A DNA stretch of 35,866 nucleotides from Actinomycetes bacterium (GCA_021372435.1 JAJFUK010000136.1:1-35866), one strand, 5' to 3'; positions 10,823 to 19,393 are shown, counted from the stretch's first letter. Made by a program: numbers and translations. The notes: generated by a model not told the origin, from the letters alone.

Positions 10823-11194
10823 GTGCGATCCACAGATGCGCAGCCGGAATCATGCCCCGTTCTGAAGACCGCGGATATCATCTCAGGCAAGTGGACCCTC
10901 CTCATCCTGCGTGACCTCTCCAAAGGCGTCAACCGTTTCAGCGTGCTCGAACGCTCGCTCGTGGGGATCAGTCCGAAGACGCTCTCCGAGCGGCTCAAGG
11001 GTCTGGAGAAGGCCGGCATCGTCACCCGGAAGAGTTATCCCGAAGTGCCGCCTCGGGTCGAGTACACGCTTACCAGCATGGGCTGGGATCTGATCCCCCT
11101 TATCGATCACATGCGCGACTACGGCGCCAAATGGCTCACCGACGGTCGCTCCGACGCACCCGTTCGGGCAGATGACGACGCGCCCGGCGCGTGA
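10823..11194 (+). CDS. HxlR-family winged helix-turn-helix regulator
   Basis: Small DNA-binding regulator of 123 aa. It shows the HxlR pattern: a Cys near the N-terminus (SCPVLKTADIISGKWTLLIL), then the recognition segment (FSVLERSLVGISPKTLSERL), the wing (GIVTRKSYPEVPPRVEYTLT) and the ending GWDLIPLIDHMRDYG. Some members sense redox or electrophile stress through that Cys. GTG 10823 is preceded by AGGAAGG. The second sigma factor starts 36 nt downstream, so the two may share a transcript and the regulator may influence it. The target is unknown. Confidence 0.88.
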   Translation: MRSTDAQPESCPVLKTADIISGKWTLLILRDLSKGVNRFSVLERSLVGISPKTLSERLKGLEKAGIVTRKSYPEVPPRVEYTLTSMGWDLIPLIDHMRDYGAKWLTDGRSDAPVRADDDAPGA

Positions 11195-11230
11195 TTCTGT
11201 AATCGATCGTACCGGGCACGGAGGCGGGCA

Positions 11231-12352
11231 TTGAACGGGACTCCTGCGTCTGAAGGGTGGCTCATCAATCTGGAAGAGGTCGACGGGCTTCTCGAACTCG
11301 GACGGGGGCGGGGGTTCGTGACCACCGAGGACATCGCCGAGGTTCTTGCCGAACTGGATCTCACCACCGAGCAGATCGAGGCCATGTACACCTCGCTGCT
11401 CGACCAGGGGATCGAGGTCGTCGATGAGAGTTCCCTCGAGTGCGAGGACGATCTGGAACTCGAGGGCTCTTCAGAGCAGGCGGATTGGCGCCGGGTCGAC
11501 GAGCTCGACCTCACCGTCGATGTGCCGACCACGGATCCGGTCCGCATGTATCTCAAGGAGATCGGCCGGGTGAAGCTGCTCACGGCCCAGCAGGAGGTGT
11601 CGCTGGCCAAACGCATCGAACGTGGCGACATCCGGGCCAAGCACGAGCTGACCGAGGCCAACCTCCGTTTGGTGGTGTCTATCGCCAAGCGCTACCACAC
11701 GGACGGTATGAGCTTCTTGGATCTCATCCAGGAGGGCAACCTCGGCCTCATCCGTGCGGTGGAGAAGTTCGACTACCGCAAGGGCCACAAGTTCTCCACC
11801 TACGCCACGTGGTGGATCCGGCAGGCGATCACCCGGGCCATCGCCGACAAGGCCCGGACCATCCGTATCCCCGTGCACATGGTGGAGAAGATCAACAAGC
11901 TCATCCGCGTGCAGCGGCAACTCCTCCAGAACATGGGGCGTGAGCCTTCCCCGGAGGAGATCGCTCTGGAAATGGGGATGACGGACCTCGAGATACGTGA
12001 GATCCTCCGCATCAGCCAGACCACCGTCTCGCTGGAGACGCCCATCGGAGAAGAAGAGGACTCGGAGCTGGGCGACTTCATCGAAGACGAGGACGCCGTC
12101 CGGTCGTTCGACGCCGTAGCGTCGCAACTCGATCGAGACGGGGTCAACGAGGCCCTCTCCCTTCTGCCTTACCGGGAGCGAAAAGTCATCGAGTTGCGTT
12201 TCGGCCTGAAGGGGGAGCACCCCCGCACCCTGGAAGAGGTGGCCAGACGTTTCGGGGTCACCCGGGAGCGTATCCGGCAGATCGAGGCGAAGGCCCTCGC
12301 AAAGCTCCAGGCCATAGATACCACCCGTAACCTGCGGAGCAAGACCCGCTGA
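11231..12352 (+). CDS. Primary-type RNA polymerase sigma factor (sigma-70), copy 2
   Basis: A 373-aa sigma factor with all DNA-contacting regions intact: an acidic N-terminal domain ([21 protein letters not shown]), region 1.2 ([16 protein letters not shown]), region 2 ([24 protein letters not shown]), region 3 and region 4 ([19 protein letters not shown]). It is close to copy 1 at 5478 across regions 2-4 and differs mainly in the N-terminus. TTG 11231 is set by GGAGG at 11220-11224. Which copy is essential cannot be told; this one, behind an HxlR regulator, may be a group-2 or alternative principal sigma. Confidence 0.92.
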   Translation: MNGTPASEGWLINLEEVDGLLELGRGRGFVTTEDIAEVLAELDLTTEQIEAMYTSLLDQGIEVVDESSLECEDDLELEGSSEQADWRRVDELDLTVDVPTTDPVRMYLKEIGRVKLLTAQQEVSLAKRIERGDIRAKHELTEANLRLVVSIAKRYHTDGMSFLDLIQEGNLGLIRAVEKFDYRKGHKFSTYATWWIRQAITRAIADKARTIRIPVHMVEKINKLIRVQRQLLQNMGREPSPEEIALEMGMTDLEIREILRISQTTVSLETPIGEEEDSELGDFIEDEDAVRSFDAVASQLDRDGVNEALSLLPYRERKVIELRFGLKGEHPRTLEEVARRFGVTRERIRQIEAKALAKLQAIDTTRNLRSKTR

Positions 12353-12417
12353 CCGGCCCACGGCGGGCGCCCGACGACGAGGGCCGGGCGCCGAGTGGCC
12401 GGGGCCGGGTACTGGGC

Positions 12418-12443
12418 GACGAGGGCGGGCGCCCGCCCTCGTC
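12418..12443. repeat. 26-bp perfect palindrome before copA
   Basis: The 13-nt half GACGAGGGCGGGC is followed directly by its reverse complement. It lies 66 nt past the sigma-factor stop and 128 nt before copA. It may be a GC-rich terminator without a U-tract or a regulator site. The region 12353-12417 repeats related GGGCGCC/GGCGGGC words. Confidence 0.6.
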
Positions 12444-12570
12444 CGCGGTTTGACCGGGTGTCTTCCCGGGCACTTCTCGGTCGAGGCGCAGCGCGCTGCG
12501 GCGTGGCCGCCGCGCCGGCGCACAGGACACCGTCGCACCGTGCCGCCGAGGTATCGATCGAGGAGAGCTG

Positions 12571-15174
12571 ATGGAAGCGGAGAGACCGGATCATTCTGGC
12601 GCCGAGCGGGGCCGGAGCGGGCGGCGGGTCTCGAGTGCTGAGGAGACGAAGAGGGGGCGGCCGCCGGGAAGCGTGACCGTCCATCTACCTGTCCTGGGGA
12701 TGAGTTGCGCGGCCTGTGCCGCCAGGGTGGAGAAGGCGGTCGCGTCGATTCCCGGTGTCACCCAGGCGGCCGTCAACCTGGCCACGGAGATGCTTACGGT
12801 CGGTTATCTGCCGGACGTGGTCACTACGGCCGAGATCGCGCGCATCGTCGAAGATGCGGGATACAAGCTCGTTCTGCCTGAGCACGGGACAGGCGGACAG
12901 GTGGGAGACCTGACCGGTCCGGGTGAGGCTGCCGAAGCCGCCCGGAGGAAGAACGTGCGTCTCCTCTTGGTGAAGTTCATCGTCGCCTTGGCGGTGGGGG
13001 CCGTTCTCATGCTCATGATGCTCATCCCCGAATCGTGGCTGAGCAGGGAACGACAATGGCTGATCATGTTCGTGCTGGCCACCCCGGTGCAGTTCTGGGC
13101 CGGCGGGCAGTTCTATCGAGGCGCCTGGGCGGCCCTCCGGCATCGCACCAGCGATATGAACACCCTGATCGCAGTCGGGACCTCGGCGGCCTACCTGTAC
13201 TCGGCCGCCGTGACATTCTTCCCCGGCGCCTTCGAAGAAGCCGCCGGCGCCGGGTTCGAAGCCGCCGTGTACTACGACTCGGCCGTCATCATCATCGGGC
13301 TCATCCTATTGGGCCGCTATCTGGAAGCGCGCGCCAAGGGCCGGACCTCGGCCGCGATGCGGCGGCTCATCGGTCTTCAGCCAAGACGTGCCCGCGTGGT
13401 GAGGGAGGTCGAAGCGCCGGCGGCTCAGAACGGCGCCGGCGGCCGGCGGGACGCGATGCTCGGGCTCGGAGCTGCCGGCGGCGGTGGCCCGGTGACCGTC
13501 GAGGTCGACGTCCCGGTGGAAGAAGTAGCGGTCGGGGACGTGGTCGTCGTACGACCGGGAGAGAAGATCCCGGTCGACGGGGTGGTGCTGGAAGGGCGTT
13601 CGGCGGTGGACGAGTCGATGCTCACGGGCGAGTCGATCCCTGTGGAGAAGGGCCCGGGAGACGAGGTGATCGGGGGGACTCTCAACCGCACGGGGTCGTT
13701 CAGCTTCCGGGCGACCAAGGTCGGCCGCGACACCGCTCTTGCGCAGATCGTCAGGCTGGTGGAGGAGGCCCAGGGCTCCAAGGCCCCCATCCAGCGTACG
13801 GCCGATTACATCGCCGGCATCTTCGTACCCGTGGTCCTCGCGATCGCCGTCGTGACTTTCTTCATCTGGTACTTCGCCGGTCCCGAACCGGCCTTTACCC
13901 TGGCTCTGCTGGCCTTCGTATCGGTAGTCATCATAGCCTGCCCCTGTGCCATGGGCCTGGCCACCCCTACCGCCATCGTGGTGGGGACGGGCAAGGGGGC
14001 CGAGAACGGCATCCTGATCCGCTCTGGAGAAGCCTTGGAACGGGCCCACAAGCTGGATGTCGTCGTCTTAGACAAGACCGGGACCTTGACCCGCGGGAGG
14101 CCGGAGGTGACCGACGTCGTCGCCACCGGCGCGCTGACTGCCCTGACGGAGTCGGTCGCGGAGAGGGCCGATCCTATGTCGCCGACTGCAACGCCGGAGG
14201 ACGAACTGCTGCGTCTGGCCGCCTCGGCCGAGCGAGGCTCGGAACATCCCCTCGGGGAGGCGATAGTCGAAGCGGCGCGTGCCCGCAGCCTACAGCCGCT
14301 TCGCGTCACGGATTTCTCGGCGATTCCCGGGAAGGGCGTCGAGGCCCGGCTGCCCAGAGCGGACGCGCCTGTGCCGGGGTGTGTGCTCGGCGAGGCCCGG
14401 ATGCCGGGGTCGCCCGCGGCGTTCCGCGCGGGCGACCCCGGTCCGCCGGCTTCCGAGCAGCCTGCCTTTCACCTGCTGCTCGGCAACCGCCAACTCCTCG
14501 AGGAGCGCGGTCTGGCTCTTGGAGACCTCGAGCAGGAAGCGAAGAAACTGGCCGAAGCGGGCAAGACGCCCATGTTCGTGGTGGTGGACGACGCGGTCGT
14601 GGGAATGATCGGGGTGGCCGACGTTCTCAAGCCCGACTCGGCGGAGGCGGTCAGAGAGCTGGAGGCTCTGGGCCTCGAGGTGTACATGATCACCGGCGAC
14701 AACCGCCGCACGGCTGAAGCCATCGCCCGGCAGGCGGGGATAGAGAGGGTGTTGGCCGAGGTGCTGCCTGAACGCAAGGCCCAAGCCGTCAAGGACCTGC
14801 AGGCTGCCGGCAAAGTGGTGGCCATGGTGGGCGACGGCATAAACGATGCGCCGGCGTTGGCCCAAGCGGATATCGGCATCGCCATCGGTACGGGCACCGA
14901 CGTGGCCATGGAGACCGCCGACATCACCCTTATCCGAGGGGAACTGACCCTCGTCGGCACGGCCATCCGGCTCAGCCGGGCGACCATGCGGGTGATCAAG
15001 CAGAACCTGGGCTGGGCCTTTGGCTACAACCTCGCCCTCATCCCGGTGGCGGCCGGCGTGCTGTACCCGGCCTTCGGTCTCCTGCTCGATCCGGTCTATG
15101 CGGCGGTGGCTATGGCCCTCTCCTCCGTGAGCGTACTGTCGAACTCGCTGAGGCTGAGACGTTTTCGGGCCTGA
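12571..15174 (+). CDS. copA: Copper-exporting P1B-type ATPase
   Basis: Membrane pump that exports Cu(I) at the cost of ATP. The 867-aa protein has one N-terminal heavy-metal domain with Cys46-x-x-Cys49 ([14 protein letters not shown]), six to eight membrane segments, the metal-gate motif Cys457-Pro-Cys459, phosphorylation site Asp501 in DKTGT, the nucleotide-site His559-Pro and GDGINDAP (Asp755). The last two helices carry GYNLALIP and [14 protein letters not shown], the Tyr-Asn and Met-Ser-Ser signature of the copper(I) subgroup. Gly/Ala/Pro-rich insertions occur in the actuator domain (about 290-308) and nucleotide domain (about 590-628). ATG 12571 has AGGAG upstream. No csoR or copZ gene is seen beside it. 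Confidence 0.95.
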   Translation: MEAERPDHSGAERGRSGRRVSSAEETKRGRPPGSVTVHLPVLGMSCAACAARVEKAVASIPGVTQAAVNLATEMLTVGYLPDVVTTAEIARIVEDAGYKLVLPEHGTGGQVGDLTGPGEAAEAARRKNVRLLLVKFIVALAVGAVLMLMMLIPESWLSRERQWLIMFVLATPVQFWAGGQFYRGAWAALRHRTSDMNTLIAVGTSAAYLYSAAVTFFPGAFEEAAGAGFEAAVYYDSAVIIIGLILLGRYLEARAKGRTSAAMRRLIGLQPRRARVVREVEAPAAQNGAGGRRDAMLGLGAAGGGGPVTVEVDVPVEEVAVGDVVVVRPGEKIPVDGVVLEGRSAVDESMLTGESIPVEKGPGDEVIGGTLNRTGSFSFRATKVGRDTALAQIVRLVEEAQGSKAPIQRTADYIAGIFVPVVLAIAVVTFFIWYFAGPEPAFTLALLAFVSVVIIACPCAMGLATPTAIVVGTGKGAENGILIRSGEALERAHKLDVVVLDKTGTLTRGRPEVTDVVATGALTALTESVAERADPMSPTATPEDELLRLAASAERGSEHPLGEAIVEAARARSLQPLRVTDFSAIPGKGVEARLPRADAPVPGCVLGEARMPGSPAAFRAGDPGPPASEQPAFHLLLGNRQLLEERGLALGDLEQEAKKLAEAGKTPMFVVVDDAVVGMIGVADVLKPDSAEAVRELEALGLEVYMITGDNRRTAEAIARQAGIERVLAEVLPERKAQAVKDLQAAGKVVAMVGDGINDAPALAQADIGIAIGTGTDVAMETADITLIRGELTLVGTAIRLSRATMRVIKQNLGWAFGYNLALIPVAAGVLYPAFGLLLDPVYAAVAMALSSVSVLSNSLRLRRFRA

Positions 15175-15186
15175 CGAAGGGGCGGC

Positions 15187-15266
15187 GACCACCAGGGCCC
15201 GCAGCCGCCAGGGCCTGAGACCGCCCGAGCCCGTGACCACCAGGGGCTGCGGCCGGCAGGGCCCGC
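15187..15266. repeat. Imperfect ~33-bp direct repeats downstream of copA
   Basis: GACCACCAGGG begins two related GC-rich units (from 15187 and from 15234) that both continue as GC-rich GCnGCCGnCAGGGC-like sequence. No reading frame or promoter is evident here. This may be slippage-prone spacer DNA. Confidence 0.4.
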
Positions 15267-15307
15267 GCCCGCCAAAGCCGCGCGAAGCCGGGTGGGTCGT
15301 GCCGCTG

Positions 15308-15337
15308 TTGGCGCCTTCGGGGCCGTACTGCTATCAT
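15308..15337 (+). promoter_or_regulatory. Promoter for tRNA-Val
   Basis: TTGGCG (15308-15313), 18-bp spacer, TATCAT (15332-15337). The predicted start is about 8 nt before the mature tRNA 5' end. Confidence 0.5.
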
Positions 15338-15352
15338 CTTGGCCCCTGACGC

Positions 15353-15427
15353 GGGCGATTAGCTCAGTGGGAGAGCGCTGCATTCACACTGCAGAGGTCA
15401 CTGGTTCAAATCCAGTATCGCCCACCA
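15353..15427 (+). tRNA. tRNA-Val (anticodon CAC)
   Basis: A complete cloverleaf can be drawn: acceptor stem GGGCGAT / ATCGCCC, D-arm GCTC-AGTGGGA-GAGC, anticodon stem CTGCA / TGCAG with loop TTCACAC (anticodon CAC, reads GTG), and T-arm ACTGG-TTCAAAT-CCAGT. Discriminator A and an encoded CCA end it at 15427. The element is integrated at its 3' end, and the serine recombinase stop codon on the opposite strand lies in the anticodon loop. The tRNA itself is intact. Confidence 0.97.
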
Positions 15428-17117
15428 TAAGTTCGTAGTTTGAACCGCCGGCCCGGAGAATCTCCGGGTCGTCGGCATTTCTGGACTCCTGATATCGACG
15501 CCGTTTGGCCTGCTGTTTCGCTTCTTGCTCAAGACGGTCGGGAAGAGAAGGGTCGAGCAGTAACTTGAAAGGCTCCGCCAGTTCATGGGTGACGGACCCG
15601 GTGTCGGAGACGATTAGCTTCTCGAAGAATGCCTGATTGAAGAGTCGCCGCGTTTCCGGTCCTGCATCCTTGTAGGCCGAGTAACAGTCGCGGGCCAGAT
15701 CAAGCGCCCTCTCCACGTTCTTCTCGATGGCGTCATACGATACCGAGACTACTTCGAGTTGCTGCCGTGCCTTCTCCAGTTCGCGAGTGATCCTCTGCAT
15801 TTCCTGCTTGAACAGGTCGGCCGGTAGCGCATCCTCATAGTGCAGGCGAAGGAGCTTCTCCCGTTCCTTGCTCAGGCGATTCATCCGTAGCGTCTCGACA
15901 CGCTCTGCCGCTTCTGCCTCTTCGCGTCTGTCGATGAGCAACTCCCGCAGGACTCCCGTGATCTGGTCGATGCGCTCCGGCAGTATCTGGATGGTCAAGT
16001 AGTGCTCCTCGATCTTCCTCTCGACTTCATCGATAGCCATGACCTTCTGGGTGCAGCTTTGCCGGTTGTACTGACGGCCGAGACAGAAGAAGTAGTGATA
16101 CTTGACCCCGGTTCGATTGCGGGGGTTCATGACGCTCAGCTTGCTGCCGCACTTGCCGCAGAAGATGCTTCCCTTCAGATAATGGTTGTAGCTCTGTTGC
16201 TTCTCACCGGCGTGGCGATGGGCAATCAGGGCAGCTTGTACTTGCTCGAATAACTCTCTCTCCACCAAGGGCTCATGCGAGCCTTGATAGGAAACACCTT
16301 CATAGCTGATCTCACCGACGTAGTACGGGTTCATCAGCATCTTGTGAAAGGCAGAGAGGGTCAACACTTTGGCTGGCGTGCGTGGTCCCGGTCGGGAGGT
16401 GAAGCCCATCTCGGTGAGCTCACGATGCAGCTCTCGGAGCGTCCACTCTCCCGTTGCGTAGAGTTCAAAAGCCATCCTTACGAACGGGGCGCGCTCTGGG
16501 TCAGGCTCGACTGTGCGGACTTCTCGGCCGTTCTCGACCAGTCTGATATGCCGGTATCCCACCGGCGACTTGTTGATGGTGCCCCCGGTCTTGGCCTTCT
16601 GCCGCATACCCTTGGCGACTTCAGTTGCCAGGTTGCGGCTGTAGAACTCGGCAATCGAGCTCATGATGCCGTGGAGCAGGAGGCCGCTGGGGGTCTCGTC
16701 GATGTTCTCAGAACACGACACGAGCACCGCGCCACTTTCTTTGATGGCGATCGTTATGGCTACGTCGTCGGCGCGATTTCGGGCCAAGCGGTCAACCTTG
16801 TGGACTATCACGTAGTCCACTGCGTGATCTCTGAGGTACCGGAGCATTTTGAGTAGCTCTGGGCGGTCAGCTGTCTTGGCGCTCTCGCCCCGGTCGACGA
16901 ACTCTTCCTCGACGAAGGCGTGCAGTGCCTCGGCTTTGCGGGTGCAGGCCGCGCGCTGGGCGGGGATGGAGTATCCCTCGGCCTCGCCGCCCATTTCCGC
17001 CTGTTCCTTGGTGGATACTCTCAGATAGATGAGCGCCCGCGCTTGATCGGTGGGGGCTTTTACCGCGCCGCGCCCGTCACCTTGTATCTTCTCTGCAACT
17101 GACGTGGTGTTGGGCAT
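15384..17117 (-). CDS. Large serine recombinase (integrase) of the element
   Basis: Site-specific recombinase expected to integrate and excise the element. The 577-aa protein has a resolvase catalytic domain with nucleophile Ser35 (ALIYLRVSTKEQ) and the conserved Arg helix (VDRLARNR), a recombinase domain (about 185-290), a Cys4 zinc ribbon (FCGKCG ... FFC ... SC) and a long coiled coil (about 390-480). ATG at 17117 is chosen over an upstream in-frame start because AAGGAGGG stands 5 nt before it. The last 12 residues (GDTGFEPVTSAV) are antisense to the tRNA, and the stop lies in its anticodon loop, so this tail is supplied by the chromosome. It is 38 nt downstream of the XRE gene, a likely shared operon. 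Confidence 0.94.
   Translation of the reverse strand: MPNTTSVAEKIQGDGRGAVKAPTDQARALIYLRVSTKEQAEMGGEAEGYSIPAQRAACTRKAEALHAFVEEEFVDRGESAKTADRPELLKMLRYLRDHAVDYVIVHKVDRLARNRADDVAITIAIKESGAVLVSCSENIDETPSGLLLHGIMSSIAEFYSRNLATEVAKGMRQKAKTGGTINKSPVGYRHIRLVENGREVRTVEPDPERAPFVRMAFELYATGEWTLRELHRELTEMGFTSRPGPRTPAKVLTLSAFHKMLMNPYYVGEISYEGVSYQGSHEPLVERELFEQVQAALIAHRHAGEKQQSYNHYLKGSIFCGKCGSKLSVMNPRNRTGVKYHYFFCLGRQYNRQSCTQKVMAIDEVERKIEEHYLTIQILPERIDQITGVLRELLIDRREEAEAAERVETLRMNRLSKEREKLLRLHYEDALPADLFKQEMQRITRELEKARQQLEVVSVSYDAIEKNVERALDLARDCYSAYKDAGPETRRLFNQAFFEKLIVSDTGSVTHELAEPFKLLLDPSLPDRLEQEAKQQAKRRRYQESRNADDPEILRAGGSNYELMVGDTGFEPVTSAV
15422..15490. repeat. attL: left 69-bp direct repeat
   Basis: Identical to 35594-35662. 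It begins at CCACCATAAG, the tRNA CCA end, and continues into the recombinase 3' coding end. Inside lies a perfect 7-bp inverted repeat, CCCGGAG-AAT-CTCCGGG (15452-15468), a candidate recombinase contact. Past 15490 the two copies drop to diverged homology. Confidence 0.85.
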
Positions 17118-17155
17118 TTGCTCCCTCCTTTCTTGCGACATGGCGCACTAGTTCA

Positions 17156-17545
17156 TTAGCCGGTTTCCGTATCTACGAGGCTGAATCCTCGCTTCTTGGC
17201 AAGTCTCGCCACCAGCTCCTCGATCTTGTTGATGTCTTCGTCGAGCAGTCGGCTGTATTTGGCCATCAGATACGGTTTGAGCGAGGGGAGGTCTGTGGGG
17301 ACCAGGTAGTCGGCCAGAGCATAGACATCGGCGCCGCTCAAACTGAGGGCCTTCGCGACTCTGGATAGCTTGTCTGGATGGGGAGCAAGGATGCTTCCCG
17401 CTTCAAAGCGAACAACGGTCGCCTGATCGATCTCGGCCAGCTTGGCCAGCTTATGCGTTGAGAGGCCGAGCTGTTCGCGTCGCGCCTTCAACATCTGTCC
17501 AAGTGTCTCTGCCTGATCTGGTTTCATTTCGGTTCGATTTCCCAT
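17156..17545 (-). CDS. XRE-family helix-turn-helix regulator
   Basis: A 129-aa protein with a Cro/CI-type helix-turn-helix at about residues 14-70 (LGQMLKARREQLGLSTHKLA ... DQATVVRFEAG) and a helical C-terminus that may mediate dimer formation. It is transcribed toward the recombinase 38 nt away, so it is the natural candidate for controlling integration and excision. Its promoter contains a palindrome (17577-17594) closely related to one in the transfer-operon promoter, which fits autoregulation and element-wide repression. ATG 17545 is used; Met7 is a possible alternative start. Confidence 0.88.
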   Translation of the reverse strand: MGNRTEMKPDQAETLGQMLKARREQLGLSTHKLAKLAEIDQATVVRFEAGSILAPHPDKLSRVAKALSLSGADVYALADYLVPTDLPSLKPYLMAKYSRLLDEDINKIEELVARLAKKRGFSLVDTETG

Positions 17546-17563
17546 GACCTCGATTTCCCCCAG

Positions 17564-17594
17564 ATTCTACCACATTCGATGCGCCTATGCATCA
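17564..17594 (-). promoter_or_regulatory. XRE/recombinase promoter with overlapping operator
   Basis: On the minus strand, an extended -10 TGGTAGAAT ends at 17564. The dyad CGATGCG-CCTA-TGCATCA (17577-17594, plus strand) covers the spacer and -35 region. It matches the operator at 22814-22831 in 12 of 14 arm bases. Repressor identity is inferred. Confidence 0.55.
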
Positions 17595-17602
17595 TTTTTG
17601 GA

Positions 17603-17640
17603 CAATTCTACAACGGGATTTCCAGGCAATTCTGTACAAG
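17603..17640. repeat. CAATTCT direct repeats in the divergent control region
   Basis: CAATTCT at 17603-17609 and 17627-17633, each followed by a (GT)ACAA word, 24 bp apart and upstream of the extended -10 at 17656. This may be a second regulator site. The wider AT-rich gap 17546-17923 holds this, the XRE promoter, a candidate small peptide gene and a hairpin. Confidence 0.35.
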
Positions 17641-17655
17641 ATTGTTGGGGACGCT

Positions 17656-17664
17656 TGTTATACT
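17656..17664 (+). promoter_or_regulatory. Extended -10 promoter, rightward
   Basis: TGTTATACT is a TGn-TATACT extended -10 box. The predicted start falls at about 17671-17673, on the ATG of a small reading frame, so the message could be leaderless. No good -35 box is seen. Confidence 0.45.
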
Positions 17665-17672
17665 ATATTCCA

Positions 17673-17777
17673 ATGAAGTTTTTACTTTTGCTTGCTCGCA
17701 TGATTGGTCACATCCAGGCATATTCTGAGCATTACGCTGAGAAAGTCTATTGGCGACTTCGCCATCCTCTCGGATAG
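17673..17777 (+). CDS. Candidate 34-aa small peptide (possibly leaderless)
   Basis: A short frame starting MKFLLLLARMIGHIQAYSEH. It has a hydrophobic N-terminal stretch followed by an aromatic and basic tail, the build of a small membrane-associated peptide. It begins 9 nt after an extended -10 box with no ribosome binding site, as expected for a leaderless message. It lies divergent from the XRE operon, in AT-richer DNA. A small toxin, a regulator of the element, or chance are all possible. I recognise no family. Confidence 0.35.
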   Translation: MKFLLLLARMIGHIQAYSEHYAEKVYWRLRHPLG

Positions 17778-17847
17778 CATCAGTCGCTCTTCTAGCGTCT
17801 TGACGGGTGCTTGGGGCAATAGCTCTGCCTTCCAGTTTCTTTGTTTC

Positions 17848-17897
17848 CGGGGATCTGGTTTTGGGGCGGTTTGACGCCTCCAGAAATCAGATCCCCG
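17848..17897. terminator. Imperfect long hairpin downstream of the RHH gene
   Basis: Outer arms CGGGGATCTG (17848-17857) and CAGATCCCCG (17888-17897) are perfect 10-bp complements, with a further GC stem inside (GGGGCG / CGCCTC). It lies 27 nt past the stop of the leftward RHH gene, so it may end that operon. It lacks a clear T-run. Confidence 0.5.
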
Positions 17898-17923
17898 TTG
17901 GATTCAGACCCTCAGAGTGTGCT

Positions 17924-18250
17924 TCACCATATGAAGCCTACTGGGTTCCGAGCTCTCGGCTTCTTGTGACCATTGGGCAGCTCGTCGTCTTCGGGCTCGT
18001 CCGAGTGATGGTTGATGCTCTTGATGCCGAACAGCGTTTCGATGGCTGTCTGGCGTTCGCGAGCCTGGCGCTCGATTTCCGAAAGAACATCGTCGGCCCT
18101 CATCGTGAGCGCGGGATCGAGCTTCCGTGACTTGATGTGGTTCTCGATGGCCTCGCGTATCTCGTCGGTGATGGTACGGCCTGCAAGCTGAGCGAGCACG
18201 CTGAGTTGGGCGTGACGCTCTTTCTCCAGGCGGATGGCCAAAGTCTTCAT
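17924..18250 (-). CDS. Ribbon-helix-helix DNA-binding protein
   Basis: A 108-aa protein whose first 45 residues (MKTLAIRLEKERHAQLSVLA ... ITDEIREAIENHI) have the beta-strand plus two-helix pattern of MetJ/Arc-type repressors, antitoxins and plasmid accessory factors. The acidic and then basic C-terminal tail is not recognised. GGAGGT 7 nt before ATG sets the start. Its ATG overlaps the stop of a 17-codon upstream frame. As the last gene of the transfer operon it may bind an origin of transfer or autoregulate the operon. No toxin partner is visible next to it. Confidence 0.75.
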   Translation of the reverse strand: MKTLAIRLEKERHAQLSVLAQLAGRTITDEIREAIENHIKSRKLDPALTMRADDVLSEIERQARERQTAIETLFGIKSINHHSDEPEDDELPNGHKKPRARNPVGFIW

Positions 18251-18300
18251 GCCTTGACCTCCATGTGGCGAACTTGTCGGGGGATCCTTTGTCCGAACAT
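18247..18300 (-). CDS. 17-aa upstream peptide coupled to the RHH gene
   Basis: MFGQRIPRQVRHMEVKA, with a strong GAGGAGG ribosome binding site 8 nt before its ATG. Its TGA overlaps the RHH start codon as ATGA. The layout suggests a leader cistron that couples translation to the RHH protein. It is too short for homology to help. Confidence 0.45.
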   Translation of the reverse strand: MFGQRIPRQVRHMEVKA

Positions 18301-18379
18301 GGCCTGTGCCTCCTCGGCTTGGTGCGGCCCGCGATCACACATGCGATCACGTGTAGAGCCGCACTTGACCGGCGAGGGC

Positions 18380-19393
18380 TCATGTCATCACCTTGGGCGG
18401 TGGGTGCTCATGGCGCGCAAGACGGTCAGCGACCAGTTCCACGAAGGCCGGGTTGAGCTCCACACCCAACCAGCGGCGTCCGTGCCGTGCGGCTACCGAT
18501 GCCACGGTGCCCGAGCCCATGAACGGATCGAGCACGAGTCCAGGTCGCGCCGGTGCATCGCAATCACACTCGGGTGCTATGGCTGCTCGTGTGGCGATCC
18601 GCCCGAAATTCCGTGCGCGGTCTTGGGTCCACGGCCGTCCGCATCGGCTGCATACCTTCTCGGGACAGGTGGCCAGCAGTGGCTTCTCGACCAGTCGCTC
18701 TGGGAAGACGGCGTGGTGCTGCCCACGGTAACCCGCAGTTGCCAACTGCCAGACATCCCCAGGATTCTTGCCCAAGGGATGGCCAACAAGACCCCGCTGC
18801 TTCAGGGTAGTAAGGCCATTGTGTCTACCACTGCTCGGTCCCCGCCACTCATCCGGTACCGACCAGGCCGTCGACACATCGGTGGGCCGCGAGGGCTTGC
18901 CCACGTGAGGCACCCGGATAGTGTCCAGGTCGAAGTAGTAGTGCTTGTCGCGCACAAAGAAGTACACGACCTCATGGGTGCAGCTGAGGCGATCCTTCAC
19001 ACTCGTGGGCATGGGGTTGCTCTTGGCCCACACCACCTTGTTACGAAGTATCCAGCCATCGGCCGCCAACGCCACCGCCAGGCGTTCCGGGGCCAGCACA
19101 AGACTCTTCTCGGCCGCTCCCTCGCTATCGGTGCGGCTGAAGGTGTCACCCACGTTCAGCCAGAATGAGCCGGTCCTCTTGAGCAGGCGCATGAGTTGTC
19201 TACTCACGAGCATCAGTTCTCGCACCCACTCATCCATGTGTTCTTCGAGCCCGATCTGGCGCTCGTCCTGGTAGTTGCGCAGGCGGAAGTAGGGAGGGCT
19301 GGTAATCACGCAGTCCACCGATTCTGAGGGAAGCGTGGTCAGCACTTGGCGGGCATCACCGACAAGCAGTTGGTTATAGGGAAGGCGGCTCAT
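18380..19393 (-). CDS. Site-specific DNA methyltransferase (N4-cytosine/N6-adenine, beta class)
   Basis: A 337-aa methyltransferase using S-adenosylmethionine. Motif IV (TSPPY, 32-35) comes first and the SAM-binding motif I (DPFMGSGT, 289-296) near the end, the beta-class order. A zinc-ribbon-like insert (CPEKVCSRCGRPW ... CDC) precedes motif I. There is no restriction nuclease beside it, so it is a solitary enzyme, probably protecting the element from host restriction or marking its DNA. ATG 19393 has AGGAG 7 nt upstream and overlaps the preceding stop as ATGA; an upstream GTG is less likely. The target base is not decidable here. Confidence 0.9.
   Translation of the reverse strand: MSRLPYNQLLVGDARQVLTTLPSESVDCVITSPPYFRLRNYQDERQIGLEEHMDEWVRELMLVSRQLMRLLKRTGSFWLNVGDTFSRTDSEGAAEKSLVLAPERLAVALAADGWILRNKVVWAKSNPMPTSVKDRLSCTHEVVYFFVRDKHYYFDLDTIRVPHVGKPSRPTDVSTAWSVPDEWRGPSSGRHNGLTTLKQRGLVGHPLGKNPGDVWQLATAGYRGQHHAVFPERLVEKPLLATCPEKVCSRCGRPWTQDRARNFGRIATRAAIAPECDCDAPARPGLVLDPFMGSGTVASVAARHGRRWLGVELNPAFVELVADRLARHEHPPPKVMT

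Noticed and set aside
15384-15420. The recombinase tail GDTGFEPVTSAV as a conserved protein motif
   Set aside because: It is the antisense translation of tRNA-Val and only appears because the element is inserted there. Similar tails in databases arise the same way.
17807-18130. Plus-strand frame of 107 codons over the RHH gene
   Set aside because: It is antisense to the RHH protein, which has a strong ribosome site and a recognisable fold, and it contains the hairpin at 17848-17897.
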